Assembly (NCBI RefSeq): GCF_007860135.1
Contig: NZ_SJPV01000006.1
Location: forward strand, 62,001-126,000
DNA: 64,000 nt
Source of the DNA: Novipirellula artificiosorum
Lineage (GTDB): Bacteria; Planctomycetota; Planctomycetia; Pirellulales; Pirellulaceae
Reading direction: 5' to 3'
Part shown: positions 26,574 through 35,348 of the stretch, piece after piece
Position numbering within the stretch: the first letter of the stretch is position 1
Layout: every line of letters begins with the position of its first letter
Notes under the pieces: generated by a model
Databases searched by the model: none
What the model saw: the letters and a program-made list of their open reading frames with translations, nothing else
What the model was told of the DNA's origin: nothing
Translations under genes and position numbers: made by a program

Positions 26574-28043
26574 CTACGTCAACAACGCACCGACCGCGTC
26601 GGCCTTGACCAATTCACGTGGTTGATTCAAGTGGTTGTAGACGATGGTTGCTGGATCAATTCCAAAGCTGTGGTAGATGGTCGCCAACAATTCAGCCGGA
26701 TGGACCGGGTCTTCCAGAGGGGCGGACGCGGTCTTGTCGCTCTTGCCGTGCACATAGCCACGTTTTGATCCGGCACCCGCCATGACGGCGGTGTAGCAGT
26801 ACGGCCAATGGTCGCGACCATCATCGCTATTGTTATTGCCGCTGGTGCTGACCCCGCGCTGAGGGCTGCGGCCAAATTCGCCAACTGCAATCACAAGGGT
26901 GTCTTCGAGCAAGCCTCGCGCATCCATGTCGGTGATTAAGGTGGTCAAACCGCTGTCAAGCATAGGAGCCGACTGATCTTTCATCCGCTTGCTCAACCCC
27001 GTGTGGTGATCCCAAGAATGGTTGTCGCTATTAGCAACCTTCGGCCAAACCACTTCGACCACACGCGTGCCCGCTTCGACTAATCGGCGAGCCAACAAAC
27101 AACTCTGCCCAAATGTGTTACGCCCGTAGGCGTCGCGAGTCGCGTCGCTCTCCGCTGAGAGGTCAAATGCATCACGTGCTCGGCCGGAAACGATCAGTGA
27201 CAACGCTTGGTCGTAGTATTGGTCCAACTCAAATGACTCGACGGCTTTGTTGATCTCTGGCATTTGAGCGTTGAGCAGTTCACGTAACTTTGCTCGGCGT
27301 TGTAGCCGAACACTGAACACCTCGGGTCGCAGTCGCAAATCATCGATGAGGATCCGATCCATCTTGTTCATGTCCATGTCATCGCCGGCGGGATAGAGCG
27401 TGTAGGGATCATAGGACTTCCCGAGAAAACCCGCGGTACCACCTTTGCCGATCACGTTGGATTCTTGTAACGGTCGAGGCAGCATCACGAATGGCAGCAT
27501 GGGTTCATCAACTGGTCGCATCTTGACGATATTGCTGCCGAAATTGGGGAAATCCTTTGGCGACGGCGGTTCCAATTGGCCGGAGGGGCTGACCTTGTCC
27601 GTCGTATAGCCGGTCATCATCTGATAGATCGCAGCCGTATGGTTGAACAAGCCGTTCGGCGTGTAAGACATCGAGCGAATCATCGTGAAACGGTCGTTGA
27701 CCTGGCTCAGTTTTGGCAAGTTCTCGGTGAATTGGACGCCAGGGATTTTGGTGCTGATTGGCTTGAAGATGCTTTTCACATTATCGGGGACATTCTGTTT
27801 CGGATCCCAAAGATCCAAATGACTTGGGCCGCCTTGCAAGTAAACCAAAATAATGCTCTTCGCTTTCCCCCATCCCGGTCCGCCAAGCGACGTTTCCTCT
27901 CCGCGGGTCTGCTGCAACTGCAGCAGCGTCGGCAGTGACAATCCTAACATCCCACAGCCACCGACCCGCAAGAAAGTTCGCCGAGTTGCCCGCAAGTGCG
28001 GATCGCAAAGGTCTTTGGCTTTGAAGCCTTTGAAGGACAACAT
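26574..28043 (-). CDS. DUF1501 domain protein with Tat signal
   Basis: A 489-residue paralogue of the 896-2320 protein. The twin-arginine signal is TRRTFLRVGGCGMLGLS near residue 20. IILVYLQGGPSHLDLWDPK, SYTPNGLFNHTAAIYQMMTG, NSDNHSWDHHTGL, VIAVGEFGRSPQRG and DGRDHWPYCYTAVMAGAG line the expected core. Its start lies 11 bp after the end of the 1709-residue cytochrome protein, so the two form an operon in the order DUF1553 then DUF1501, as at the window's start. The function is unknown in both cases. Confidence 0.92.
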   Translation of the reverse strand: MLSFKGFKAKDLCDPHLRATRRTFLRVGGCGMLGLSLPTLLQLQQTRGEETSLGGPGWGKAKSIILVYLQGGPSHLDLWDPKQNVPDNVKSIFKPISTKIPGVQFTENLPKLSQVNDRFTMIRSMSYTPNGLFNHTAAIYQMMTGYTTDKVSPSGQLEPPSPKDFPNFGSNIVKMRPVDEPMLPFVMLPRPLQESNVIGKGGTAGFLGKSYDPYTLYPAGDDMDMNKMDRILIDDLRLRPEVFSVRLQRRAKLRELLNAQMPEINKAVESFELDQYYDQALSLIVSGRARDAFDLSAESDATRDAYGRNTFGQSCLLARRLVEAGTRVVEVVWPKVANSDNHSWDHHTGLSKRMKDQSAPMLDSGLTTLITDMDARGLLEDTLVIAVGEFGRSPQRGVSTSGNNNSDDGRDHWPYCYTAVMAGAGSKRGYVHGKSDKTASAPLEDPVHPAELLATIYHSFGIDPATIVYNHLNQPRELVKADAVGALLT

Positions 28044-28054
28044 GGTTTCGTTCC

Positions 28055-31000
28055 TTAGTGGTTAAACAAAAACGCGGGGCTGTTGATGAGTGCCCAAACG
28101 AGGTCCTCGGTCGCGGTCAACCGTCGATTGGTCTGTTGCTGCGTGCTTGCCGCAAGATCGCTACGAAGTCGAACGAGCGCCGGGGCATCGGGTGTTTCGA
28201 CGGACAAGGACTCCCGTCGCGATTTCAGCTTCTGCAACGGCACATCCGGTGGCACCGGCTTGCGAGCCTCGGCGACCACCGTACGAAGCTCTGCCAGCGT
28301 CGAATCGGTCGCCCCGGCATAGTCGACCAACACCTTCGTCGCCGCGGCGGTACGGTCTGCCTTTGCGGTGGCCAATACCGCAGCAATGGATTCGCTGTAT
28401 CCGAGCGGAATGTCCCCCTCCGCCGTGGTTGCTGAGATTCGCAGACGCCCGATTCGGTGCATATCGGCACTGTGGAACTGATGTAGCACCAACGTGAATC
28501 GAGTGTCGGCCTCGTTGTGAATCGGCTGTTTCAATTGGAAGGTGGCCCAGTGGTCGATACCAAACGCTGCGGCAACGGCCCATCCTCCATTGCCTCGGGT
28601 TTGTCCGTCAATCGCTTGTTCGACGGCGTAACTGTCTTGAGCGAAGTCCGCCTTTGCAGCAGCGATCGCTAGCTTATCGCCGAGGCCTTTTTGTTCTGCG
28701 GATGCCCGATAAATTTCGATTTCCGTCAGCACAAAGTTTCCATTCTCGCCGAGTCCTGGCCCCCCTGCCGGTAACTCGGCGGATGCCAACGTTTCAAGAC
28801 GAAATCCAGTGATGTCCGTTAGACTTGTTTTGAACTCGATCGTGTAAGTTCCCTTTTCGGCTTTGCCGGACACCCGGATCGATCGATCCGGTTGAAACGC
28901 GAACACGGTATCATTGGACGCGATCGCTTTGGTTGCCGTAAGCGGATGCCACTCTACCGAAGTTTCGCTGCAGAACCTGCCTTCGATCGATTCCGCGAGT
29001 GCGTTTTCTGCTTCCTGCAAAGCCTTTTCGGCCGCAGTCACTCGATGTTTCCTCGCCTCTTCAAGTCGAAGTCGTTCAGGTGCGATCAACTGTTCACGAT
29101 CCGAGATTTCCTTTGCCGTTGCTGCAAACTTGGCAAGTCGAATCATTTCAAGTTCGGCTTTGTCCCGTTTCCACTCGGACTCTGCCCTTGCGACTTCGTA
29201 GGCTAACGCATCGTGGTCGGACATGATTTGATCGCGAATCTGGTCAACCGCTGCCTGCTCTGCAGCGGTTGGAAAACGGCCCAATGCTCGGACAAAGATC
29301 TCTTCGACAAGCATTCGATCTTCAGGATGCTGTTTGACTAACTCGGCTAACTCGTTTTGCTGGCCTACGATTGCCGAGGCGACGGTGGGTCCGCTGACCA
29401 AGGCCATCACAGGCCCGAGTTGCAGCTCGGAGGACCGTTCGCATTCGCAGGCGCTTTCTCGAACCGGTCGGCCAAGATTTTGCAGGAAGCCGTCTGCCAA
29501 TTCGATCCCGGAATCGGTCACCGCCGCCGCTCGCGTTCCCTTCGGCATGCCAGGGATTTCGCTCACCGCTCCCGTCACTTGATGCACCGTGTCAAAAATC
29601 ACTTCGGCAGGCAAACGCCGTGGAATCGCGTGCGAGTAGTTAAGTTGGTCGTCGTCGTTGAGCGGGTTGGTTTCGATGCTCAATTGGTACGTTCGGCTGG
29701 TGCAAATCAACCTCAACATTTTCCGAGTGTCGAACCCCGAATTGATGAATTCCCGGGTCAAGAACTCGAGCAATTTGGGATTGCTTGGGGGGTTTCCCGC
29801 GCGAATGTCGTCGATCGGCTCGATCAACCCGATTCCCATCAAGTAGCCCCAAAGCCGATTCACGTAGCTGCGAGCAAAGTACGGGTTGTTTGCATCCGTG
29901 ACCCAGCGAGCCAAGATTTCGCGTCGTGTCCGATCGGTGTCGCGTTCGAAGGGGACCTCAAAAGGGAACTCCGGTGCAACGACTTTTCCTGTCCTGGCAT
30001 GCGTGACTTCGCCTTGTTGCTTGTCGACCACGATTTCAAACAGCGGTTTCGCACCCTCCACGGCACTTCCGCCCACTTTGCGTTTCCCGGAAGCGGGATC
30101 CGTCTTCAGATCAACCTGCGCAAAAAATGCGCTGAGTTCGTAGTATTGGTCCTGAGTCCATCGTTCAAACGGATGGTCATGGCATTTGTTGCAGTTGAAT
30201 CGAATGCCGAGGAACAGATGGGTGGTGTTCTCCATCGTATCCTCCGCGGTCCGTAGCGTCTTGAAATACGATGCGGGTGGATTGTCATGGTTCGACCCGC
30301 TGGCGGTGAGAATCTCGGCTACGAATTGGTCGTAGGGCTGATTGTCGGCAACTCCATCGCGAATCCACTGGCGGAATCTCGTGCTTCCCTCGACGCCGAG
30401 GAACTTTCGATTGACCTGCAGCAGGTCCGCCCATTTGTTGGTCCAGTACTCGACAAAATCATCACTGCCGATCAGCTCATCGACCATTCTCGTCCGTTTG
30501 TCTTGGCTTGAAGATTCATCCCTTAGAAAGGCACGCACTTTGTCACTGGAGGGCAGCAAACCGGTCAAGTCCAAGTAGACCCGTCGCAAAAACGTCGCAT
30601 CGTCACACAGTTCACTCGGAACGACTTTGACGCGTTTCCATTTCGCGGCAACGAGTTCGTCGATCGGAGTCCATGTTTCGAGTTGTGGCTCTTTGTACTC
30701 GGGGCGCTTGCCCATCACCGTCAACGTGGTTGCTGCATAGGCCCCCTCAAAGCGTGCTAGAATCGGGGCCTCGCCACGGCGGATGGATGTCAATAAGCCC
30801 GACCGGTTGGTGGTGGCGACTTCCGTGTTACCGCTTTCGACAAACGACTCTGCCGTGACGTCACGTTTACGACCGTCGCGATAGGTGGCCGTGATCCGAA
30901 TTTGTTGTCTGGAACCGATCGACATCACGACAGGATTGATGGGGGAGATCTCGATGGAGGCCACTCGTGGTGACTGGAAATCAATCTGGCTGCCGTCCGC

Positions 31001-33184
31001 GATCCAACGTTTTAGAATCGCGTGATTCGGATCGCCCTGTTTCATCAACACACCGCCTTGGTGTGGAGTCAAGCCGAGCGGTTTACGCAGCATCAACGAA
31101 TCGTCAGGGGATGCGGCGTCGATGCGTCTTGACGCAAGGTCATCCTTCAAGGCACGCAAATCGAACACGGGATCGTAGCCGCGAAGCGACAATTTGAATC
31201 CGTTTTTCCCTTTCTGCGCACCATGACAAGTCCCCTGGTTACAGCCCAACCGACTCAAGACGGGATTGACATCATGGATGTAGTCGACAGCACCCGAATC
31301 GTTGCGAGATTCCACTCCCGAAACGGAAACCGACACCGTCTGTGAAAGCGAGCCAAGACGAACACGCAATTCGCCCTCTCCGTTATCGGTTGGCCGAATC
31401 AGCCCCGTGGGGGTCATCGCAAGACACGATGGCAATTGTATTTCGCAGTGCCGCGTCACATCGAACGAAGTCGCATCACCGTCGGATGCCATGATGACCA
31501 ATTGTGAGTAGGCATAGGGTGTGTCGAGGGTGATCGACGCAGGGTAAACCGTAAGCAAGCGAACGGAATCAAGATCGATGGGCGACTCGGAGGTTGCATG
31601 ATCCGGTCGCTCGGCTTGCGCCTCGGTCCATGCTTTTGCATCAAACCCGTCGCTCGCAACCGCCAGGTTGTTGGCTTTGAAAACCGCCGAGTATTCGCCC
31701 GTCAATTTCCCATCTGGGTCGAGTCGACGTACGTTGCCGTCATTCGCAGTGAATAGCAGTGAATTGTCGGGGGCGAAGCGGATCGCATAAACGGCCGCCT
31801 TGGAGGTCTTCCAGCGAGCCGTTTCGACAACCGGTTTCGACAGATAGGCCTCGACAGCTTTGTTCTCGTCGGGGCCACGCTCGGAGGTGCGTTTGGCGAG
31901 GATCTTCTTCAGTTCGCCGTCGATCATTCCCGTGAAATCGTACTTCCACACACGGACTTCGCTATTTCCATCAAGAGTGGAAGCCGCGGCGAGCCGTGAA
32001 CCATCGGGGCTGACCGCAACACCAAAAATCCGCCCCGGCATTTCGGGCATGGCGCGGATCAGGTTCGCATCGTCGCCGATCTTTCTTTCCGTTTCGCGGA
32101 ACACCCGATAAACCTTGGCGATGCCATCCGAACCGCCGACGAGGATCTCGTTCCGCTGAGGATGCACCGCGATGCTATTAAGTCCACCGGAAAGGGCTCC
32201 GGGCGTGATCGATGTCACGTTGTCCACGAAGCGTTCCGTCTCGACTTCGGTTAACTTGCACGACATATCGCGAGCGACCGAAACCAAGTGTTGTCCGTCC
32301 GGCGTGAAAACGGTGTCGCGAACCCAGTCTTCGTGGGCGCCTTGGAATAGCACTTGAGTTCCCGTTTTCACTTCGATGGCTCGGACCGCGTTGTCCGCAG
32401 CCCCAAACGCAAGCATTGAACCATCAGGCGACCAACTGGCACCGCACAGTGCGTCGTAGGTGAACAGTCGCGAGAGCGACAGTTCGCCCGATACAACGTC
32501 CCAAATCTGTACTTCACCCTGTACGGCTGGTGTTCCGCCCACGGCTGCTAATCGCTCTCCATCCGGTGAAAAACGAACCGTATTGATGCGAGGACTGATC
32601 CCGATCAGCCGAGCCGCAGGTCGCCCCGATTGAGCGTCAAGCAAAACAACTTCATGAAAGCCTGCCACCGCAATCCACTTGCCATCGGGCGAAACATCCA
32701 CCGACGGCAGCGAAGGGAAACCGATGTAGACCGGGGGATGGGAAGCATCGTAGCTTGAAGTCGATTCGGGCAGCGAATCATTTTTGGCCCCTTCGGCGAT
32801 CCACCGAGTGATGGTGTCGATTTCCCCATCGGTCAAAGCGGGGAAGGGCGGCTTAGGCATCTCGGCATGCCCGTTGACGGGAACGATTTGCTCAAGCAAA
32901 TAGCTTTCGTCCGGCGCTCCCGGAACGATCGCGGATTGTCCCGTCTCACCACCGCGCAGCAGCGAATCAAAATCCGACATCACATAGTCGCCAAGCGATT
33001 TGGCTCGCTGATGGCAACCCCAACACTTTTCTCGCAAAATCGGTTCCACGTTCACTGCGAAGCTGATGGCTTCGGCAGCGGGTTCGGTCTCGTCTGCGGC
33101 ATCCGCGATGCCACCCAAAACGAGTACACCACTGCAAAGGAGAGTCACGTAAGCGAGTAGGTGGGGGACCCGGCTTCGGTTCAT
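28055..33184 (-). CDS. Giant exported cytochrome c / WD40 / DUF1549-DUF1553 protein
   Basis: A 1709-residue exported protein. After the signal peptide (to about residue 29) come a planctomycete cytochrome domain with haem c site CWGCHQ near residue 53, then a WD40-like propeller (about 150-500: SVDVSPDGKWIAVAG, WSPDGSMLAFGAADNAVR, FTPDGQHLVSVARD). A second Cys cluster CNQGTCHG near 670 and a Big_2 domain follow. DUF1549 (WTPIDELVAAKWKR; CNKCHDHPFERW near 1010) and DUF1553 (RSYVNRLWGYLMGIGLIEP) complete the chain; its last third also has a Lys/Glu-rich helical insert and a galactose-binding-like segment. It may pass electrons at the cell surface while binding other proteins, but no substrate is known. 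Confidence 0.9.
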   Translation of the reverse strand: MNRSRVPHLLAYVTLLCSGVLVLGGIADAADETEPAAEAISFAVNVEPILREKCWGCHQRAKSLGDYVMSDFDSLLRGGETGQSAIVPGAPDESYLLEQIVPVNGHAEMPKPPFPALTDGEIDTITRWIAEGAKNDSLPESTSSYDASHPPVYIGFPSLPSVDVSPDGKWIAVAGFHEVVLLDAQSGRPAARLIGISPRINTVRFSPDGERLAAVGGTPAVQGEVQIWDVVSGELSLSRLFTYDALCGASWSPDGSMLAFGAADNAVRAIEVKTGTQVLFQGAHEDWVRDTVFTPDGQHLVSVARDMSCKLTEVETERFVDNVTSITPGALSGGLNSIAVHPQRNEILVGGSDGIAKVYRVFRETERKIGDDANLIRAMPEMPGRIFGVAVSPDGSRLAAASTLDGNSEVRVWKYDFTGMIDGELKKILAKRTSERGPDENKAVEAYLSKPVVETARWKTSKAAVYAIRFAPDNSLLFTANDGNVRRLDPDGKLTGEYSAVFKANNLAVASDGFDAKAWTEAQAERPDHATSESPIDLDSVRLLTVYPASITLDTPYAYSQLVIMASDGDATSFDVTRHCEIQLPSCLAMTPTGLIRPTDNGEGELRVRLGSLSQTVSVSVSGVESRNDSGAVDYIHDVNPVLSRLGCNQGTCHGAQKGKNGFKLSLRGYDPVFDLRALKDDLASRRIDAASPDDSLMLRKPLGLTPHQGGVLMKQGDPNHAILKRWIADGSQIDFQSPRVASIEISPINPVVMSIGSRQQIRITATYRDGRKRDVTAESFVESGNTEVATTNRSGLLTSIRRGEAPILARFEGAYAATTLTVMGKRPEYKEPQLETWTPIDELVAAKWKRVKVVPSELCDDATFLRRVYLDLTGLLPSSDKVRAFLRDESSSQDKRTRMVDELIGSDDFVEYWTNKWADLLQVNRKFLGVEGSTRFRQWIRDGVADNQPYDQFVAEILTASGSNHDNPPASYFKTLRTAEDTMENTTHLFLGIRFNCNKCHDHPFERWTQDQYYELSAFFAQVDLKTDPASGKRKVGGSAVEGAKPLFEIVVDKQQGEVTHARTGKVVAPEFPFEVPFERDTDRTRREILARWVTDANNPYFARSYVNRLWGYLMGIGLIEPIDDIRAGNPPSNPKLLEFLTREFINSGFDTRKMLRLICTSRTYQLSIETNPLNDDDQLNYSHAIPRRLPAEVIFDTVHQVTGAVSEIPGMPKGTRAAAVTDSGIELADGFLQNLGRPVRESACECERSSELQLGPVMALVSGPTVASAIVGQQNELAELVKQHPEDRMLVEEIFVRALGRFPTAAEQAAVDQIRDQIMSDHDALAYEVARAESEWKRDKAELEMIRLAKFAATAKEISDREQLIAPERLRLEEARKHRVTAAEKALQEAENALAESIEGRFCSETSVEWHPLTATKAIASNDTVFAFQPDRSIRVSGKAEKGTYTIEFKTSLTDITGFRLETLASAELPAGGPGLGENGNFVLTEIEIYRASAEQKGLGDKLAIAAAKADFAQDSYAVEQAIDGQTRGNGGWAVAAAFGIDHWATFQLKQPIHNEADTRFTLVLHQFHSADMHRIGRLRISATTAEGDIPLGYSESIAAVLATAKADRTAAATKVLVDYAGATDSTLAELRTVVAEARKPVPPDVPLQKLKSRRESLSVETPDAPALVRLRSDLAASTQQQTNRRLTATEDLVWALINSPAFLFNH

Positions 33185-33602
33185 CGCATCGCTCGTACTA
33201 AGGAAGGCTGGTTAGTCTACGCATCGACGAGCCGACAAAGCGAAGGGCATGAAGAAGCGCAAGGAAACAAAGTTGACAGACGCCAGTCCTGCGACCGCGG
33301 CGAACGACGCGTCAAACGTGCAAGCTGGAAACCTGTCAAGCACTGTGCGTCGGACGCAGCGACCGCGGGTAGCCCAGGAATGGGCGAGCGGGAGTGGTTT
33401 GGCTTCTCTTGGGTGGTTAAAGCCCCACTAAATGAGGATAGTGCGATCTGCAGTCCTCGTCAACCATTTTCTTTCGGTGTAAACTCGGGCCGAGCAAGCA
33501 AACGGTAAGAGCGTCTTCAGACGATTTCACGAAAGATGAAACCTAAACTACCGATCGCTTGCACCCACCTTCCTGTCCCACATTGCTACTAGAGGAACCC
33601 CA
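33185..33602. other. Gene-free 418-bp divergent region
   Basis: It lies between the giant cytochrome gene and the DUF1080 gene, which point away from each other, so it should hold two promoters. I see no strong hexamer pair or repeat. A 115-codon plus frame (33161-33508) has no homology-like features and begins inside the neighbour. Confidence 0.5.
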
Positions 33603-34391
33603 ATGTTCAAACGTGTTTGTTTGTCCCTATCCGTCGTTGCTGGTCTCTGTGCTTCGAGCGTCGTGAACGCCGAGGAATATTTGAACGGCATTGAATGGAA
33701 AACTCCGCCCGTTGTCACTCCTGGTGAAAACAATTCGGATCCGCCGTCGGATGCCGTGATCCTGTTTGACGGTTCGGACTTAGCCGAGTGGAACAACGGA
33801 GAGAACTGGAAGGTCGAAGAGGGATGTGCTGTGACGGGAAAAGGCGTGATTACCAGCAAGGCGAAGTTTGGTGATTGCCAATTGCACATTGAATGGTCCG
33901 CTCCGAACCCACCCAAGGGCACGGGACAGGGACGCGGCAACAGCGGTGTCTTTTTGATGGGCCGTTACGAGATCCAAGTGCTCGACTCGTACGAAGACGA
34001 GACGTATCGGGACGGTCAAGCCGGGGCGATCTACAAGCAAACGCCTCCGAGTGCGAACGCAATGCGACCACCGGGCGAGTGGAACACTTACGACATTTTT
34101 TGGACGGTTCCTAAGTTCGACGATGACGGAAACCTTGAATCGCCTGCATACATTACGGCAATGCATAACGGTGTCTTGATCTTGAACCATTTTGCTTTGC
34201 AGGGTGATACGCCTTACAATCGGCCTCCCAAGTACACCGCGCACGAACCGGTTGGCCCGATCGGTCTTCAAGATCATGGCAACCCCGTTCGTTTCCGCAA
34301 TATTTGGGTGCGTGAATTCAAGCCTGCCGAAGGTGAACAAGTACGCGATCCCTACATCCGAAACGGCGACAAGGAAACTCCGATCAAATAG
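33603..34391 (+). CDS. Secreted DUF1080 (3-keto-disaccharide hydrolase-like) protein
   Basis: A 262-residue exported protein with a jelly-roll DUF1080 domain; characterised members cleave 3-keto-glucosides and others only bind carbohydrate. Signal peptide to about residue 22 (ending VVNA), then VILFDGSDLAEWNNGENW near 50, WSAPNPPKGTGQGRGNSGVFL near 100 and YEIQVLDSYEDETYRDGQAGA near 122. VGPIGLQDHGNPVRFRNIWVR near 235 is a hallmark. An AGAGGAA ribosome site lies about 8 bases before the ATG. It is followed by a clear terminator, so it is its own transcript. Confidence 0.9.
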   Translation: MFKRVCLSLSVVAGLCASSVVNAEEYLNGIEWKTPPVVTPGENNSDPPSDAVILFDGSDLAEWNNGENWKVEEGCAVTGKGVITSKAKFGDCQLHIEWSAPNPPKGTGQGRGNSGVFLMGRYEIQVLDSYEDETYRDGQAGAIYKQTPPSANAMRPPGEWNTYDIFWTVPKFDDDGNLESPAYITAMHNGVLILNHFALQGDTPYNRPPKYTAHEPVGPIGLQDHGNPVRFRNIWVREFKPAEGEQVRDPYIRNGDKETPIK

Positions 34392-34413
34392 GTTTTTGGT
34401 CGACTGATGAATC

Positions 34414-34446
34414 ACCGCCAGCGCGTTGCACTGGCGGTTCTTTTTT
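34414..34446 (+). terminator. Intrinsic terminator after the DUF1080 gene
   Basis: ACCGCCAG (34414-34421) pairs perfectly with CTGGCGGT (34431-34438) across a 9-base loop and is followed by TCTTTTTT. This is the clearest intrinsic terminator in the window and ends 20 bases before the next ATG, so the esterase promoter must lie close to or within it. Confidence 0.85.
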
Positions 34447-34465
34447 CCACCCACCGGCAACCCTG

Positions 34466-35299
34466 ATGAACCGTTTTCTCTTTTTGGCACTCTGCTTGTT
34501 GAGCGGGTATGGTTTGGCGATCGCTCAAGAAGCCGCCTTCTCTTCAACCGCGTATCAGACCGAGCGGGATATCCTGTATCGAAGCGGCGATGATTTGACG
34601 GACTACATGACCGAGCGGTGCCGGTTGGATCTTTACTATCCGCGAACCGTCAAGGTTTTCCCAACGATCGTCTGGTTCCATGGCGGCGGTTTAACAGGCG
34701 GAAACCGCTCCATCCCAAAAGAGCTGACCGATCAAGGCGTGGCGGTGGTTGCCGTCAACTACCGGCTCAGCCCCAAGGTGCAATCACCCGCTTACGTGCA
34801 AGATGCTGCGGCAGCGGTTGCTTGGACGTTCAACCATATCGACCAGTATGGTGGTTCCAAGGATCGCATCTTTGTCAGTGGTCACTCAGCGGGCGGCTAC
34901 CTCACCAGCATGCTGGGTTTGGACAAACGATGGTTGGCCGCTCATGACATCGATGCAAACCAGATCGCAGGATTGGTTCCCTTCAGCGGCCACACCATCA
35001 CGCATTTCACGGTGCGCAAAGAGCGTGGCATCGGTGGGACCCAGCCGGTCGTCGATGAAATGGCTCCGCTCTTCCACGTTCGTGATGACGCCCCTCCGCT
35101 GCTGCTGATTACGGGGGATCGTGACATGGAAATGCTCGGACGCTACGAAGAGAACGCCTACTTGTGGCGAATGATGAAAGAAGCCGGGCACGAGCACACC
35201 GAGCTATACGAACTTGAGGGGTTTGACCACGGCGGCATGGATGGCCCCGCCTACGCACTCTTGTTGCGCTTTGTTCAATCGATCAGCAAACGACGCTAA
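34466..35299 (+). CDS. Secreted alpha/beta-hydrolase (carboxylesterase-like)
   Basis: A 277-residue exported esterase, probably removing acyl groups from a carbohydrate or other small ester. Signal peptide MNRFLFLALCLLSGYGLAIA, then oxyanion-hole stretch TIVWFHGGGLTGGNRS near residue 70 and nucleophile elbow FVSGHSAGGYL near 138 (Ser in GHSAGG). The Asp is expected in LLITGDRDMEM and the His in EGFDHGGMDG. It is of the bacterial hormone-sensitive-lipase-like group. The GH127 gene starts 49 bp further on, so the two may be cotranscribed and act on the same glycan. Confidence 0.88.
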   Translation: MNRFLFLALCLLSGYGLAIAQEAAFSSTAYQTERDILYRSGDDLTDYMTERCRLDLYYPRTVKVFPTIVWFHGGGLTGGNRSIPKELTDQGVAVVAVNYRLSPKVQSPAYVQDAAAAVAWTFNHIDQYGGSKDRIFVSGHSAGGYLTSMLGLDKRWLAAHDIDANQIAGLVPFSGHTITHFTVRKERGIGGTQPVVDEMAPLFHVRDDAPPLLLITGDRDMEMLGRYEENAYLWRMMKEAGHEHTELYELEGFDHGGMDGPAYALLLRFVQSISKRR

Positions 35300-35348
35300 A
35301 GCAGTCCCGCCCAGCGTTTGAAAACCCCCCGCCTAAGAACCTATCTCA

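Noticed and set aside
29357..30256. 299-codon plus-strand frame
   Set aside because: Antisense to the DUF1549/DUF1553 part of the giant cytochrome protein, which is clearly coding on the minus strand.
33161..33508. 115-codon plus-strand frame
   Set aside because: It starts inside the cytochrome gene and has no supporting feature.
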